NCBI GenBank assembly: GCA_949752735.1
Contig: OX457044.1
Location: forward strand, 12,821,294 to 12,885,293
Source of the DNA: Lumbricus terrestris
Lineage: Eukaryota > Annelida > Clitellata > Crassiclitellata > Lumbricidae
DNA length: 64,000 bases
Direction: 5' to 3'
This document shows, piece by piece, positions 11,251 through 22,900 of the stretch. Each line of letters begins with the position of its first letter. Positions within the stretch are counted from its first letter, which is position 1. The translations under genes and the position numbers were made by a program. The notes below the pieces were generated by a model that ran no database searches, had not been told where the DNA came from, and worked only from the letters and a program-made list of their open reading frames with translations.

Positions 11251-11473
11251 TATATAAGATACAGTGTTATTAATTTGACATGTGGGATTGAATCCTCTCA
11301 ATCCCACAAAGTTTTGATTGCAATACTTGGGCACTATTGATTTCATTATCAGGTTACAGTAAATGGCTATTGTTTGGAGTTTTCATCAAGATAGTGGACT
11401 ATTAGTGGGGTTGGTAATTTTTTCCCACTTCATTGCTTTGTATTTTTTATAATTACTAAATGAAGTATTTTAG

Positions 11474-11525
11474 TTTAGCCATATTAAAAAAATAAACTGA
11501 AAGGTCTTTGCAGTGCTATTATTTT
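11474..11525 (+). pseudogene. Decayed duplicate of the 12048 SGF29 exon
   Basis: After TATTTTAG the sequence closely matches the exon at 12048, including an identical 18-base core AAACTGAAAGGTCTTTNCA. It carries TAG and TAA in the frame used by the real exon and loses similarity before the donor. It looks like a local tandem duplication of exon 12048 with its acceptor, later separated by an L2 insertion (11545-11946). Splicing it in would end translation. Confidence 0.7.
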
Positions 11526-11544
11526 TATTATATGGGATATTTTA

Positions 11545-11946
11545 TATGGCACGTCTTCAAGGTAGGCTACCATAAATACTCAGAAGCGCTCCCAGCCTAA
11601 CCACGGCTAAATAGGACAGTTTTAAGATTCTTAAGAAACAGAGTTGAATGACACCTTGGCAATAAGTGTAATGTAACAGGGAGGTCATTTTGGGTTGTAG
11701 GACGAGCTACAAAGAACAAACGATGCTGTCAAATAGCAATCCGCAAGCAGGAAACCAGGAGCTCAGCTTGGTCCTCCAGCCGAAGGGGGGAATTAACGCT
11801 GGACACGCTAGGTGGAACAACAGAGTTCTTGCAGATATAGGGGTGGGGCAACCCTCAATGCACCGCCTAACCAACGCACATACCCTGTAGGCAATCTGCT
11901 GCGGACAAGGGAGCAATGCAAGACATCCGCATATAGTATGAGACAT
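11545..11946 (-). mobile_element. L2-like LINE 3' fragment
   Basis: Decayed copy: TATGGCACGTCTTCAAGG then ACTCAGAAGCGCTCCCAGCC mark the 3' end, and the minus strand near 11890 reads PQQIAYRVCALVRRCI. It lies between the dead and the live copy of the first visible SGF29 exon. Confidence 0.75.
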
Positions 11947-12047
11947 GATAAAATTTAACTATTATACAGGATTCTGATAGTAATGCTGTAAAATTACTTT
12001 TTATAGAAAGAAATACATTTTGTACTCTTACTGTATTAACTTTTTAG

Positions 12048-12120
12048 TTTCACCATACTACAAAACTAAACTGAAAGGTCTTTACAACACTGCAATGCAG
12101 GATGCCGATAGCGAAGCTTC
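12048..12120 (+). CDS. SGF29: SGF29 exon encoding end of N-terminal helix ([12 protein letters not shown])
   Basis: The acceptor TTTTTAG ends at 12047 and the donor GTAAGT starts at 12121. The 73-base exon begins with two bases of a split codon, consistent with an isoleucine codon as in the family motif KISPYY, and ends in phase 2. It translates as [23 protein letters not shown], aligning with the SPYYRTKLRGLY block of vertebrate SGF29. This is the most 5' exon found. Confidence 0.9.
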
Positions 12121-15100
12121 GTAAGTAAACTTTAATTTTCATACTGTCTAAAGTTACTTTTTTAAATAATGTGGTGGGTCAGTTGGCAACATCGTGGAAC
12201 TAAATTCCAAGCAATGGAACTTCCACTGTGCTCCGTCTGAGACCACCTACACCGCAACCAGAGTGTAGCTTTCTCTACCTCTGTTCGAGACCTTGGTGTC
12301 ATCTTAGACCTTTCCTTCTCTAGACATATCTGTACCCTGTCACGTGCCTGCTATTATCAAATTCGACAGCTGTGCATTGCAGCTTGCTCTCTCTCATTCA
12401 CAGCTTCATCTGCTCTTGTCCATGCCTTTGTTTGCTGCAGTTTGAATTACTGCACCTCTCTTTATGTTGGCCTCCCACAGTTCCGCCTGAACACCTTGGT
12501 TAGGGTTACTTCGATCTGCAACACGCTTGGTTGCTGGCATATTCCAGTATGGTCATGTTTCTGCCTTCATGAGGGACGACCTCCACTGGCTCCCAACTGC
12601 AGCAACGCATTCAATCAATCAATCAATCACATGAATTTATATAGCGCCCCTTCAAGATCTCTACTCAGAGGCACTCCCAACCCAGGCCTGGTCAAAGAGA
12701 AAGGTCTTGAGAAGATGGTAGAAAGAGCCAGCAGAGTCACGGGGAAGCGAACGGAGAGCCGCAGGGAGGCCATTCCAGATAGCTGGACCCACCACGGAAA
12801 ATGCTCTTCGCTGCATAGTAGCGGTACGACAAAAAGGGACAAGAAAGTCACCGCGGGCAGCTGACCGCAGCGAACGACGACCCAGAGAAACCGAGACTGG
12901 AGTAAAAAGCTCACATAGGTAGGATGGAGCTTGAGACAGAATGCAGCGCCAAGCTATAGACGAAACTCTATAAGCAATGCGTTGCTGCAGTGGGAGCCAG
13001 TGGAGGTCATCCCTCATGAAGGCAGAAACGTGAGCAAACCGGGAAATGCCACCAACCAAGCGTGCTGCAGAACGAAGGACCCTAACCAAGGAGTTCAGAC
13101 GGACCTGTGGGAGGCCAACATAAAGAGAGGAGCAGTAATCTAAGTGGCTGCAAACAAAGGCATGGACAAGAGTAGAAGATGCAGTGAATGAGAGAGAGCG
13201 AGCAACGACGCGCAGCTGTCGAATTTGGTAATAGCAGGCACGTGACAGGGAAGAGATATGCTTAGAGAAGGAGAATTCTTGGTCCAAAATGACCCCAAGG
13301 TCTCGAACAGAGGTAGAGAAGGTTACAAGGGGAAACTCATGTGCGAGAGCAGCCAAGTCAATCTTGGCCAGCTGCTGACGAGTTCCCAGCCATATGAACT
13401 GCGTCTTCAAAGAGTTGAGTCGAAGTTGATTTGACGAAAGCCAAGAGGTAAGGGTGTCAGAAGCGCAGACCATAAGGTGGACAGTTTTGGCTGCGTCCAC
13501 AGCAAAGCAATGGGATGATTGTACATCATCAGCGTAAGAGTGGCTTCACAATGAGCAAGAAACGAGCAAAGAGCCAATGTATGTAGTGAAAAGGATATAG
13601 AGCAAGGGCCCTAGAACAGAACCCTGCGGAAGGCCCACTGGAACGGGGATCCAAGGGGAACGGGTGGAGTGAAAGACAGTGGAAGAGGAGCGGTCTGCTA
13701 GATAAGATGTGAGCCAGTCAAGGGGCAGAGCAGAGATGCCAAAAGAAATAGAAAGCCGATGAATGAGAATATCATGATCGACAGTGTCAAAAGCAGCACT
13801 CACGTCGTAGAGAGCCAGAAGAGTTACCTGCGATTTGTCAATCGCATTGTAAACATCAGAAAGAAGATGAAGAAGAAGGGTCTCAGTGGAGTGCCCCTTG
13901 CGAAAGCCAGATTGGTATGGAGGGAGGAGCAAATTCGAGTCCAAGTACCTAAAAAGCTGAATAGCAACAAGCTTTTCAATAATTTTAGATATAAAAGTAA
14001 CATTAGCAATAGGCCTATAGCTAGACGGCAGAAGAGGGTCAAGTCCCGGCTGTTTCAGGATCGGCGCGATGATCGACCGTTTCTGGGATGCCGGTAGAAT
14101 GCCGTCACGAAGCGAGGCATTACACATGAGAGTCAGGAATGGAAGGAAGATGTCGATGGATTCCTGGATGAGGAACGGTGGCACAGTATCCAATTCAGAG
14201 TACTTTGGCGGAGAGGAGAGAATGAGGCGACGTAGCTCGAGCTCAGAGACGAGGTCGAGGTTGGAGAGACGGCAATCGGTAGGAGCGTATTCAGGAGGTG
14301 GAAATCCATCTGTTTCACGACGCACTGTGTCGATCATGGAGGCAAAATGGCTGGCAAAGTCAGCTGCTGTAAACGGTGGAGGCGTTGCGGTAGAGGAAGG
14401 TTGAGGTCGCCCCAGGAGATCCTTGAAGGTGGACCATAATCGTCTGGCATCTCCAGCGTTGGAAGAGATCTTACGCTCCCAATACTGACCCTCTATCTCC
14501 CTGAAGCGACTGTGCATGGAGCGCACGGATCGGACCCACTTCAGATGATCGGCTGGCAAACGTGTGCGGCGATAGGTTCGCTCAAGCCGACGGGTGTGAC
14601 GGCGAAGTGTGTGGCATTCTCCGTCGAACCAAGGAGAAAGAGGGCGTGTTCGAAGCTTCGCTGGATGCGATGGAAGTAGACGATCGATGATCTCCGTAGT
14701 CGATCGCTCGAAGATTTCGAATAGTTCCTCGGCAGACGAGTCGCGCAGTTGACTTGGGTCCGAGAAGGCAGGAACAGCGAGAACAGCCGAGTTGAAGGCA
14801 TCCCGGTCCAGGCGCCGCCATCCTCTGATCTGTCTAACAGCGTAGATCGGCGTCTCATGAAGGAACGGGATGTTGGCGATGACCATGCCATTGTCCAAGG
14901 GGATTGGTGGATGTACGTTGACTGAAGCAACGCAGTCGTCCCTTGTGATGACCACATCCAACCAACCGCCAGCACCATGCGTCGGGGTAGAAACGATCTG
15001 CGCCAACCCGAATTGCTCCATTGTTGACAGGAATTCTATTGTCCATGGTATTGAAGAATCCTCAAGATGGAGGTTAAGGTCGCCAAGTACAACCAGTTGG

Positions 15101-16867
15101 GTGTTGTACAAGGCGAACTGTTCGAGAAGAGTAGAAAACTCAGCGAAAAAGGTAGCAGATGGATGTGTAGAGCCAGGACGGTACATGCCAATGACGGTGA
15201 GAGGACCGCGTGGCGTAGATATGGAGGCAGCCATGGCCTCGAAGGTTGTAGGTGATGATGAGATGGCGATCTTCTTAAGGTGAAGAGTGTCCTTGTGGTA
15301 GATTATGATCCCACCACCACTCGAGGCGTCGCTCGTCGTGGTTGTTTTATAGAGTCTCATCTATTGTTTTATAGAGTCTCATCTATTGCTTGGCACTGCG
15401 TCCTGGCTCAAACTTTGTCCTGGCTCAAACTCTATCCTACCTGTGGGAGCTATTTACCCCATCTCTATTTCCCTTGGCCGCCATTCACTGCGCATAGCTG
15501 CCCATGGTGACTACCTTGTTCCCTTTTCTTGTACCACTACCATGCAGCGAAGAGCATTCTCGTTGGTGGGTCCAGCTATCTGGAATGGCCTCCCTGCCGC
15601 TCTCTGCTCGCTTCCCTGTGACTCTGCTGGCTCTTTCTATAGTCTTCTCAAAACTTTTCTTTTTGACCAGGCCTGGGTTTGGAGCACCTCTGAGTAGAGA
15701 TCTTGAATGGGCGCTATATAAATTTATGTGATTGATTGATTGATTGAGATTCAATTTGAAAGAATTGGTTGATTTAATTTAAAATTTACGATAAATATGA
15801 TTTGTTTCGGTTTACGGCCATCTCTAAGTATTAATCTGTTTACGTCATGCTGGTAACGACCCTGCATAAATATCTTTTATGCATGCATGCTCAGCTATAA
15901 CCATTCAAATTTTGGGAAACCCAGCATCATCCATTGTCAGGCACAAGTTACATTCAGCGTAACTATTCCGCTTGTTGCACTGGCTCCATGCATGCTGCAA
16001 AAAGGCTAAGGGCTATGTCGGAAATAGTTATGTCAGGAGTAGGCTTTGCACCCAGAATAGTTTGAGCTTTTGTTTCACTCTTGGATATAGTGATGTGGGC
16101 GTCATCAATTGATATTCTGTGCTAATGAACATCTTGGAGTGTGACTCATCGAATACGATTGTTTTACCAATCAACCAATTAGATTTCTAGTAAAGTTATA
16201 TTTGTGGCAGTTGAAGAAGAATGAGGCATTCAATTTGTAAGTGTTTCTATTTTCAGATTGATCCGACGTGCTTTGGAGAAAATTGCTGAAATCAAATCTC
16301 TTAAGGATAGTGGTAGTAAGTAATTTTATGCTCTTGCTTTTTAAACCTTTTATGCCCAGATATTTTCTTTGGCATGCAGAAAAAGTTTAGGTTTGTTTAA
16401 GTGTAATATATTCTATAATATGTTTTGCCACATAATATGCTTTTTTCTTCAACTAATTAAAATTAATTTGTTTTGCCATTTGTCAACAGTTAAGTTGTCA
16501 ATGTCAAGCAGCATAAGAAACATAACATTGACTACGTTTTGCATGTCTGTAGTTTCACCTGTCATTTTCAGGCTAGGTGTGTGTTAGTGTACATGCAGCT
16601 ACCAATTATTTTGAGAAGCAAGGCACAGCCAGACATTAGACACTTGGCACATATTCATTATTAATTAAAGTATTTTTTATAGCCCCTCTTCAAGGAAACT
16701 GCTCATAGGAAGGGTGCTCCTTACTCCAGCACGGCCAGAATAAACAGTTTTCAAGTGCTTTTAGAATGTGTCAGAGAGAGACCTAATGATCAGGTGCAGC
16801 TCAAGAAGGAGGCCATTCTATACTGTCAGGCCAGCCACAGAGAAAGTTTGGCTTTGCATGGTGTGTG

Positions 16868-16941
<74 letters not shown>

Positions 16942-19900
16942 GGTGGTCGCATCTCTAATGGATAATTTTCAACTTCAAATTGTGTTTGTAGTTTGGACTT
17001 TCACCAAATCTGATCATCAATTAGAGTATAGGTATATTTGAGTCACAGTTTTGAACCTAGGATTAGTTTTAAAAGAAAGAATGCATTATTTTACTTATGC
17101 GCAACTCACAAGTATATGTGACCGTGCATGAGAAAACCCTCCCAAAGTCGAAAATTTCATAAAATGAGTTTAAGTTTGTTTTAAATAGTACAGATATAGT
17201 TGATCAAATTGGTTATTATTGAGAAATCGTTTTAAGGAGAAATCGCTAGTTGAAAATTACCTTCATTGCATGAACCACACAAAAGTCAATAGATTTTTCA
17301 TAAGAATTTATTATTATTTTCTAAACTTAAAATTTTCTGCTCTTTCCAATGGTGTCAGCGGCTTTTCTTGGAAAATTAAATTGAAGGAATGTCACAGATT
17401 TAAATAAGAGTCTCCGTACAGTAGCGTGCATTTCGTTGCGAACTGGGTGCAGCCTACGCGAGACATAGCTAATTATCAGCATCAGATTATTCATTAAAGT
17501 CACTGGAATCGTCATTTTTCACATCACTTTTGCTCAAGTTGACATTTGTAACATATAGGAATTGATATTCTCGTCCATTTCTATTCAAATTAAAAGCTGT
17601 AAGATCATTTTAAGCATTGTGCGATTAAGTTTGTTTACTAGATTCCGGCCATGCTATCATAGTAATTTCGTATTCGTCAGGTGGCGCTAAGGGGCATAGG
17701 ATCGGTCAACGACAGTGCTCTCCAAAATTTATTTATTGTTGATTATTAAGGCATTTAAACTATTTATTGTATGCACAGATGTGTTGAGAAAAGAATTCTG
17801 CACATTGCAAAACTAAATCCACTGCCATTGATGCAACGCTTACTAATTAGAATTAGCCACAAAGGACACCCGGACAAAGTCGCGGCTTATAATGACCGGC
17901 TCACATCTTAATTCATAGTAAATTAGGCTGTATTCATACGCACTTGCCGAGGGCACAGATCTATCCAGCGGAAAAAAGTAGTTCAGGACATGAATAATTA
18001 ATTAATCAGCTCTCACAACAAGATCGTTGATGAATTTTCAATAAACGCCCGCTTGACTCGGTCAAAACAGGGATATAATTAAGACACCCGACCCACAAAA
18101 AATTCAAATTAAAATATTTATACTGTTCTGTTCGTCATGTAACTTTTGAATTTAGTAGTTGAAATATAAAGGATTAATATTATCCAAAAAACCTTTTTTT
18201 GACCAATTTACCCCTTCATGACCTTTCCGCTCGATTTGCTAGGTTTCAATATCTGAGCCTTTGGCCGGGTTTTCCCATGCACGGTCACATATTCTACAAT
18301 GTTGATAATGATTTATTATATATTTGTGTGAACATCGTAATAGTATTTGACGTGTGAGTCCCTGAGACCGATGACCACAAATCTATACTAGCAAGCTAAC
18401 ACATTGCTACGTTCTTTTGATAGGTCTGATTTAAATCTACAGTGTGCAAAAGGATTCTTTTGTTACACCAGAGTCTCTTTATTATAGGCTTAAATTTAAC
18501 ATAAATTCTGATATAACACAGACAAAGGCCCCAAGATTATCATAGTTAAACTAAACAAATGATATTTTAATTTATTTTGGAGTAGGACAACACACCACAT
18601 CACATAATATAACATAGATTGGTCAAGAGCTGCTCTAAAGAAATAAATTATAATAAATATGGAAGTTATTGAGTCATTGCCATATGACAGTCAAACAGCA
18701 GTTCTTTAGACAACTCATGAAGAGAGCATCATAAATTAGTGTCTGTCGTATGTACATTAATTGTCTATTTAAAGTATACTTTAGAATGAATAAACTGCTG
18801 GTTTATTGCTCAGCAATAAACCAGCTGAAACTGCAATGGGCACCAGGGCATCTCAGGCGACCAAGCAATCTTTCAGCTTACTGTGTTTTGTTTTGCAGCT
18901 TGTTGGTATTTTTCGCTTGCTATGACTCTTAACATCATTTCGGCTAGTTAGTGCAGAGAGCACCTCTGAGTAGATATCTTGAAAACGCGCTATATAAATT
19001 CTCAGATTGAATGAATGAATGAATGAATAAGTATAGGGCCCTCAAGTCAACACCCATTGCTACACAGAACACCTAAAATGATACACTTTATTGTAGGATG
19101 CCCGAGATTTTGTAGATTTGTATAGTCACTATAGTGGAGGCATTAGTGGCAGAAATGAAGTGAAGTATAAGACCACAAAGATAATTCGAAGCAAAACCCA
19201 ATTGAGACTTTAAGACCAAAATAAGAACTTTGAATTGTATATGAGCTGAGAGTGGAAGCCAGTAAAGTTGTTCAGCCATGAATGTAGAAATGTGGGATAA
19301 TCGAGGGAGATGGGCAATAATCTAGCAGCAGCATTGAGTACATACTGTAAAGGAGTTAGCCAACAGGGACAGAATTACTGTAGTCAAGCCGAGCACAGTA
19401 CCTGCGTGAACAATAGAGGTAAAGGACGAAGATGAAACGGATTTGCGAGTAGCTGTGAGACGCCTTAACTGAAAGTAGGAGGAACGAGTAAGCTTGGCAA
19501 TGTGTTCGACAAAGGTTTAAAAGAGAATTTTCTAGGGTGACACCTAGGTCTCGAACACTACGATGTCCTTGGTCAATGGCGACAGCACTCATCCTTGTCG
19601 CACTCCTGTCACAATTCGAAACCACTCTCCCACCTCTCCTGATCGCACATCGGCTGTTATCATAAAAACTTTTCACAATTCCTAATATTTTTTCCGGGAT
19701 TCCATAGCTGTGCATGATTTTCCACAACGACTCTCTGTGGACGCCGTCAAAGGCCTTCCTGAAGTCAATTCAATTTTGTTTCAATTCAATTCGCTTTATT
19801 GCAACCAGAAAACAAGATGATATCAAAAGCAGAAAATATGCATGCATTGGCTACAAAGGGGGGCCCTAAAGGAATTGACATCCTGCTAGGGAGGGTCACC

Positions 19901-22900
19901 CAAGTAAGAAAAACATTCCCAGAAATATTATACAAGATAGCAAAAAATGGGAAAAAATTAAATCAAATTAGGTGATGACAGATTGCAAAATGTTTAAATT
20001 GTAAATAGCATGTATAGAAACAAACTTAACTACTTAAGTAAAATCTTAACTACATGTGGTCATGTGCACTTCTAAGTAGATTTAGTTGAGGAAAGAAAAA
20101 CACAGTCTCTTTTTAAAAACCTGCAGACTACTGGATTGACGAATATGAGTTGGTATTGTTATCCACACTTGAGTGCCATAAGATTTAACAGTAAAACGCC
20201 TAGTGTTAGATTGAGGTCTGACAGGGCGATAGCAGATGAATTCCTAGTGAAATGCGAATGGATGTCAGAGGCGTGCGGGAGGTACCCTTGGAATACTGAA
20301 GGAAGGAGACCGTGTTCAAGTCAAAAGAAGAACTCGCAAATTTGGAGATCCTTTATCTGGTCTATTTTTAGGAGATGAAGCTCACTAAAGAAAGGGCCAG
20401 TGTGTTCCCATTTACGAATACCAGCAATATTGACACTGTGGAAATACGTCTTTCAATTAGTTTTGACAGACAATTTAGTCGAGGCTGATTTGGAGACTCC
20501 AACTTAGCATCTTTGAAGTAACGGAAAGCAATGGAATCAGCTTTGCAAATGTGACACTGCAAGAAAGCTAAAATGCAGGCAAAACAATATCCCACTTTCG
20601 TGATGCTGGGAGATGATTCTCGTGCAGTGAGGAACATTATTGAGCATGTAGGGCCTCGCAGAGTCGGCACCCATGTACATGTGGGATATCCTCCTCTGGC
20701 TCGTTAATTTATGAGAAACAAAACCAAAAACTGCAAATTTTGACTTTTATACACAAATTTCGTTTTCATCAAATTCAAGCGAGAAAATATTTACAAGCAC
20801 TTCACCAACTTGAAAGGATGTATGCATGTGTAAGTCACTACTAAGATCTACCTGGTATGCATCGGATTCAGACTTCAATCGTCGTCCAGTTGTCAGGACA
20901 CAAATGCAAATTTGAGCTACCTTGCAAAGATGATAGGAGCTTTGTCTCAAGAGTTCTTTACAAACACATTACTAAAACACAACATTCGACTCCACCATTG
21001 CTCCATCGTCCACTCAATGATTGATTACTGTAACTCCCAGCCCAGATATCTTTGTGAACTCTTCATCATCCAGGAGTTCTCTTGAAGGGGCGCTATATAA
21101 ATGTGCGATTACAATTACCCGATCATCTGCCTGTCTCACTCTTACTTGACTGCTGGTTACAGGTCATCTCAAGTTCTATATCTATCACTGATACTGACCA
21201 TCCATCACTATTGTAGAAAAGGCAAGTGGAAAGAGATCTTTATCATTGTGTTTGTATGTTAGACTTAATTGTCAACGTTTAATCTCTCAAATTGAGATGT
21301 TATTTATTCAGGTGGGAGTAGGAAGAGGCAGATAGTACGAAGAGGAGTACTTATGAATATGCTGCAGCAGAATGCTGTTACCTTGCCCTTATGGATTGGC
21401 AAATCAGGCGAAAAGTAAGCCAACTTAAATTTCTTCTACTATATTTCAGACTCAGTTTGGCTTTGGAATTGAAATATGAGTTCTGTTTAGATCTGCAATT
21501 AATTAACTGTATTTTTGTTAAATATCTATCTAAAGAAAAACTAATAACACTGCGTCCCGAAAAAATCAACTCTTTTTGTAAATACAAAGATAAATGATAG
21601 AGTCATTGATTTTCAAAATTCAAAAGCCAGTGTAATCCTGACATAATTAACTGAAAATTTCTAAATTATCAAAGGTTTCCAGTTAAAAATGACGTCAGAA
21701 TGACGTCATTAAATTACATATTTCAGGTTAGAGGAAAACTGCTAGAAAATGGCGTTGAGTCAGAAAGACAAATTTTTTCAAACATTTTTGCGTAAAAACA
21801 CATTACAGCATAAAAAAAGTTTATTAGAAAATTTCCTGACAAGGGTTGGGAAGTCTAAAGACTAAAGAGCAAAGAGGCTTCTAAAAAATTGATTTAGATT
21901 TGACTTGATCATCTAAGCATCATGTGGGTTGGCTTAGCGTGCACTGCAGACCAAGAGCTGCACAGAGAAATTAAATATTGATTAATATTGAGTGCTACTG
22001 AATCGTTGCTACGGTTTTTAATCGATTGCTTGCGAACCCATGGCACTTAAATCTCTGCATATTATTATAAGTGCAAGAGCTTGTTTCATTTAAGCCAAGA
22101 AGATAATTCACAGTTGTATCTATCTAATGGTAAGAAAAATCGCTCATGAGATTGGCATTTCAAAAACTTCCATACATGAAATTGCCAAGAAAGATATTGG
22201 CCTAAAATGCTTTGAGAAATGTCAAGCAACGGACTTAACAGAACCAAACAAGCAAGTGCTTTGAAGCTTGCTTTGGAGTTGAAGTGGTCACTGTGTGCAC
22301 ACATTGCTGTCTAATGTCATTCAAATTTTAATATAAAATTAAGCCAACATTAGTTATTGATAAACAGCATTTTAAAATAATATTGAAATTTTACATTATT
22401 TTGTGTGTTGTCATTAGCATTTGCAGTTTGATGTAAACGATGTCATTATTACATGATCTGAACTTTATGTTTTATCAAGTATCAGCTAATTATGCTAAAA
22501 TTGCCTCAGACTTGTTTGGGTTTATAGCCAAACCGTTAAAACAGAACCAGGCATATAAAGATGAAAGGCACTCCTCAAGTTTAAGTTTATCGGACTGATC
22601 AGTGTGTGACAGAGCAATATGGAGCTGAGTGTCGTCCGCATACTGCTGTAATTGGACACCAAAATGATTAGCTATGCGATTAATTGGGGAGGTAAAGACT
22701 GTGAATAATAGAGGACCAAGGACAGATCCCTGTGGAACTCCAGAAGTGCAAACAGTGGGTTCAGACTGAGCGGTACCGATGCCCACCTGCTGATTCCTGT
22801 CACCAAGATAAGACGCTAGCCAGTTTAAAGCAGTACCAGAGACACCGAAACTTTTCGTGAGTCTAGAAAGAAGTAATTGATGGTCTACGGTATCAAAAGC

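Noticed and set aside
13759..15283. Plus-strand open frames of 60-140 codons opposite the L2 polymerase
   Set aside because: Antisense shadows of the minus-strand L2 frame; no known motifs.
16755..16965. Cys/Val repeat proteins
   Set aside because: Translation of the (GT)n microsatellite.
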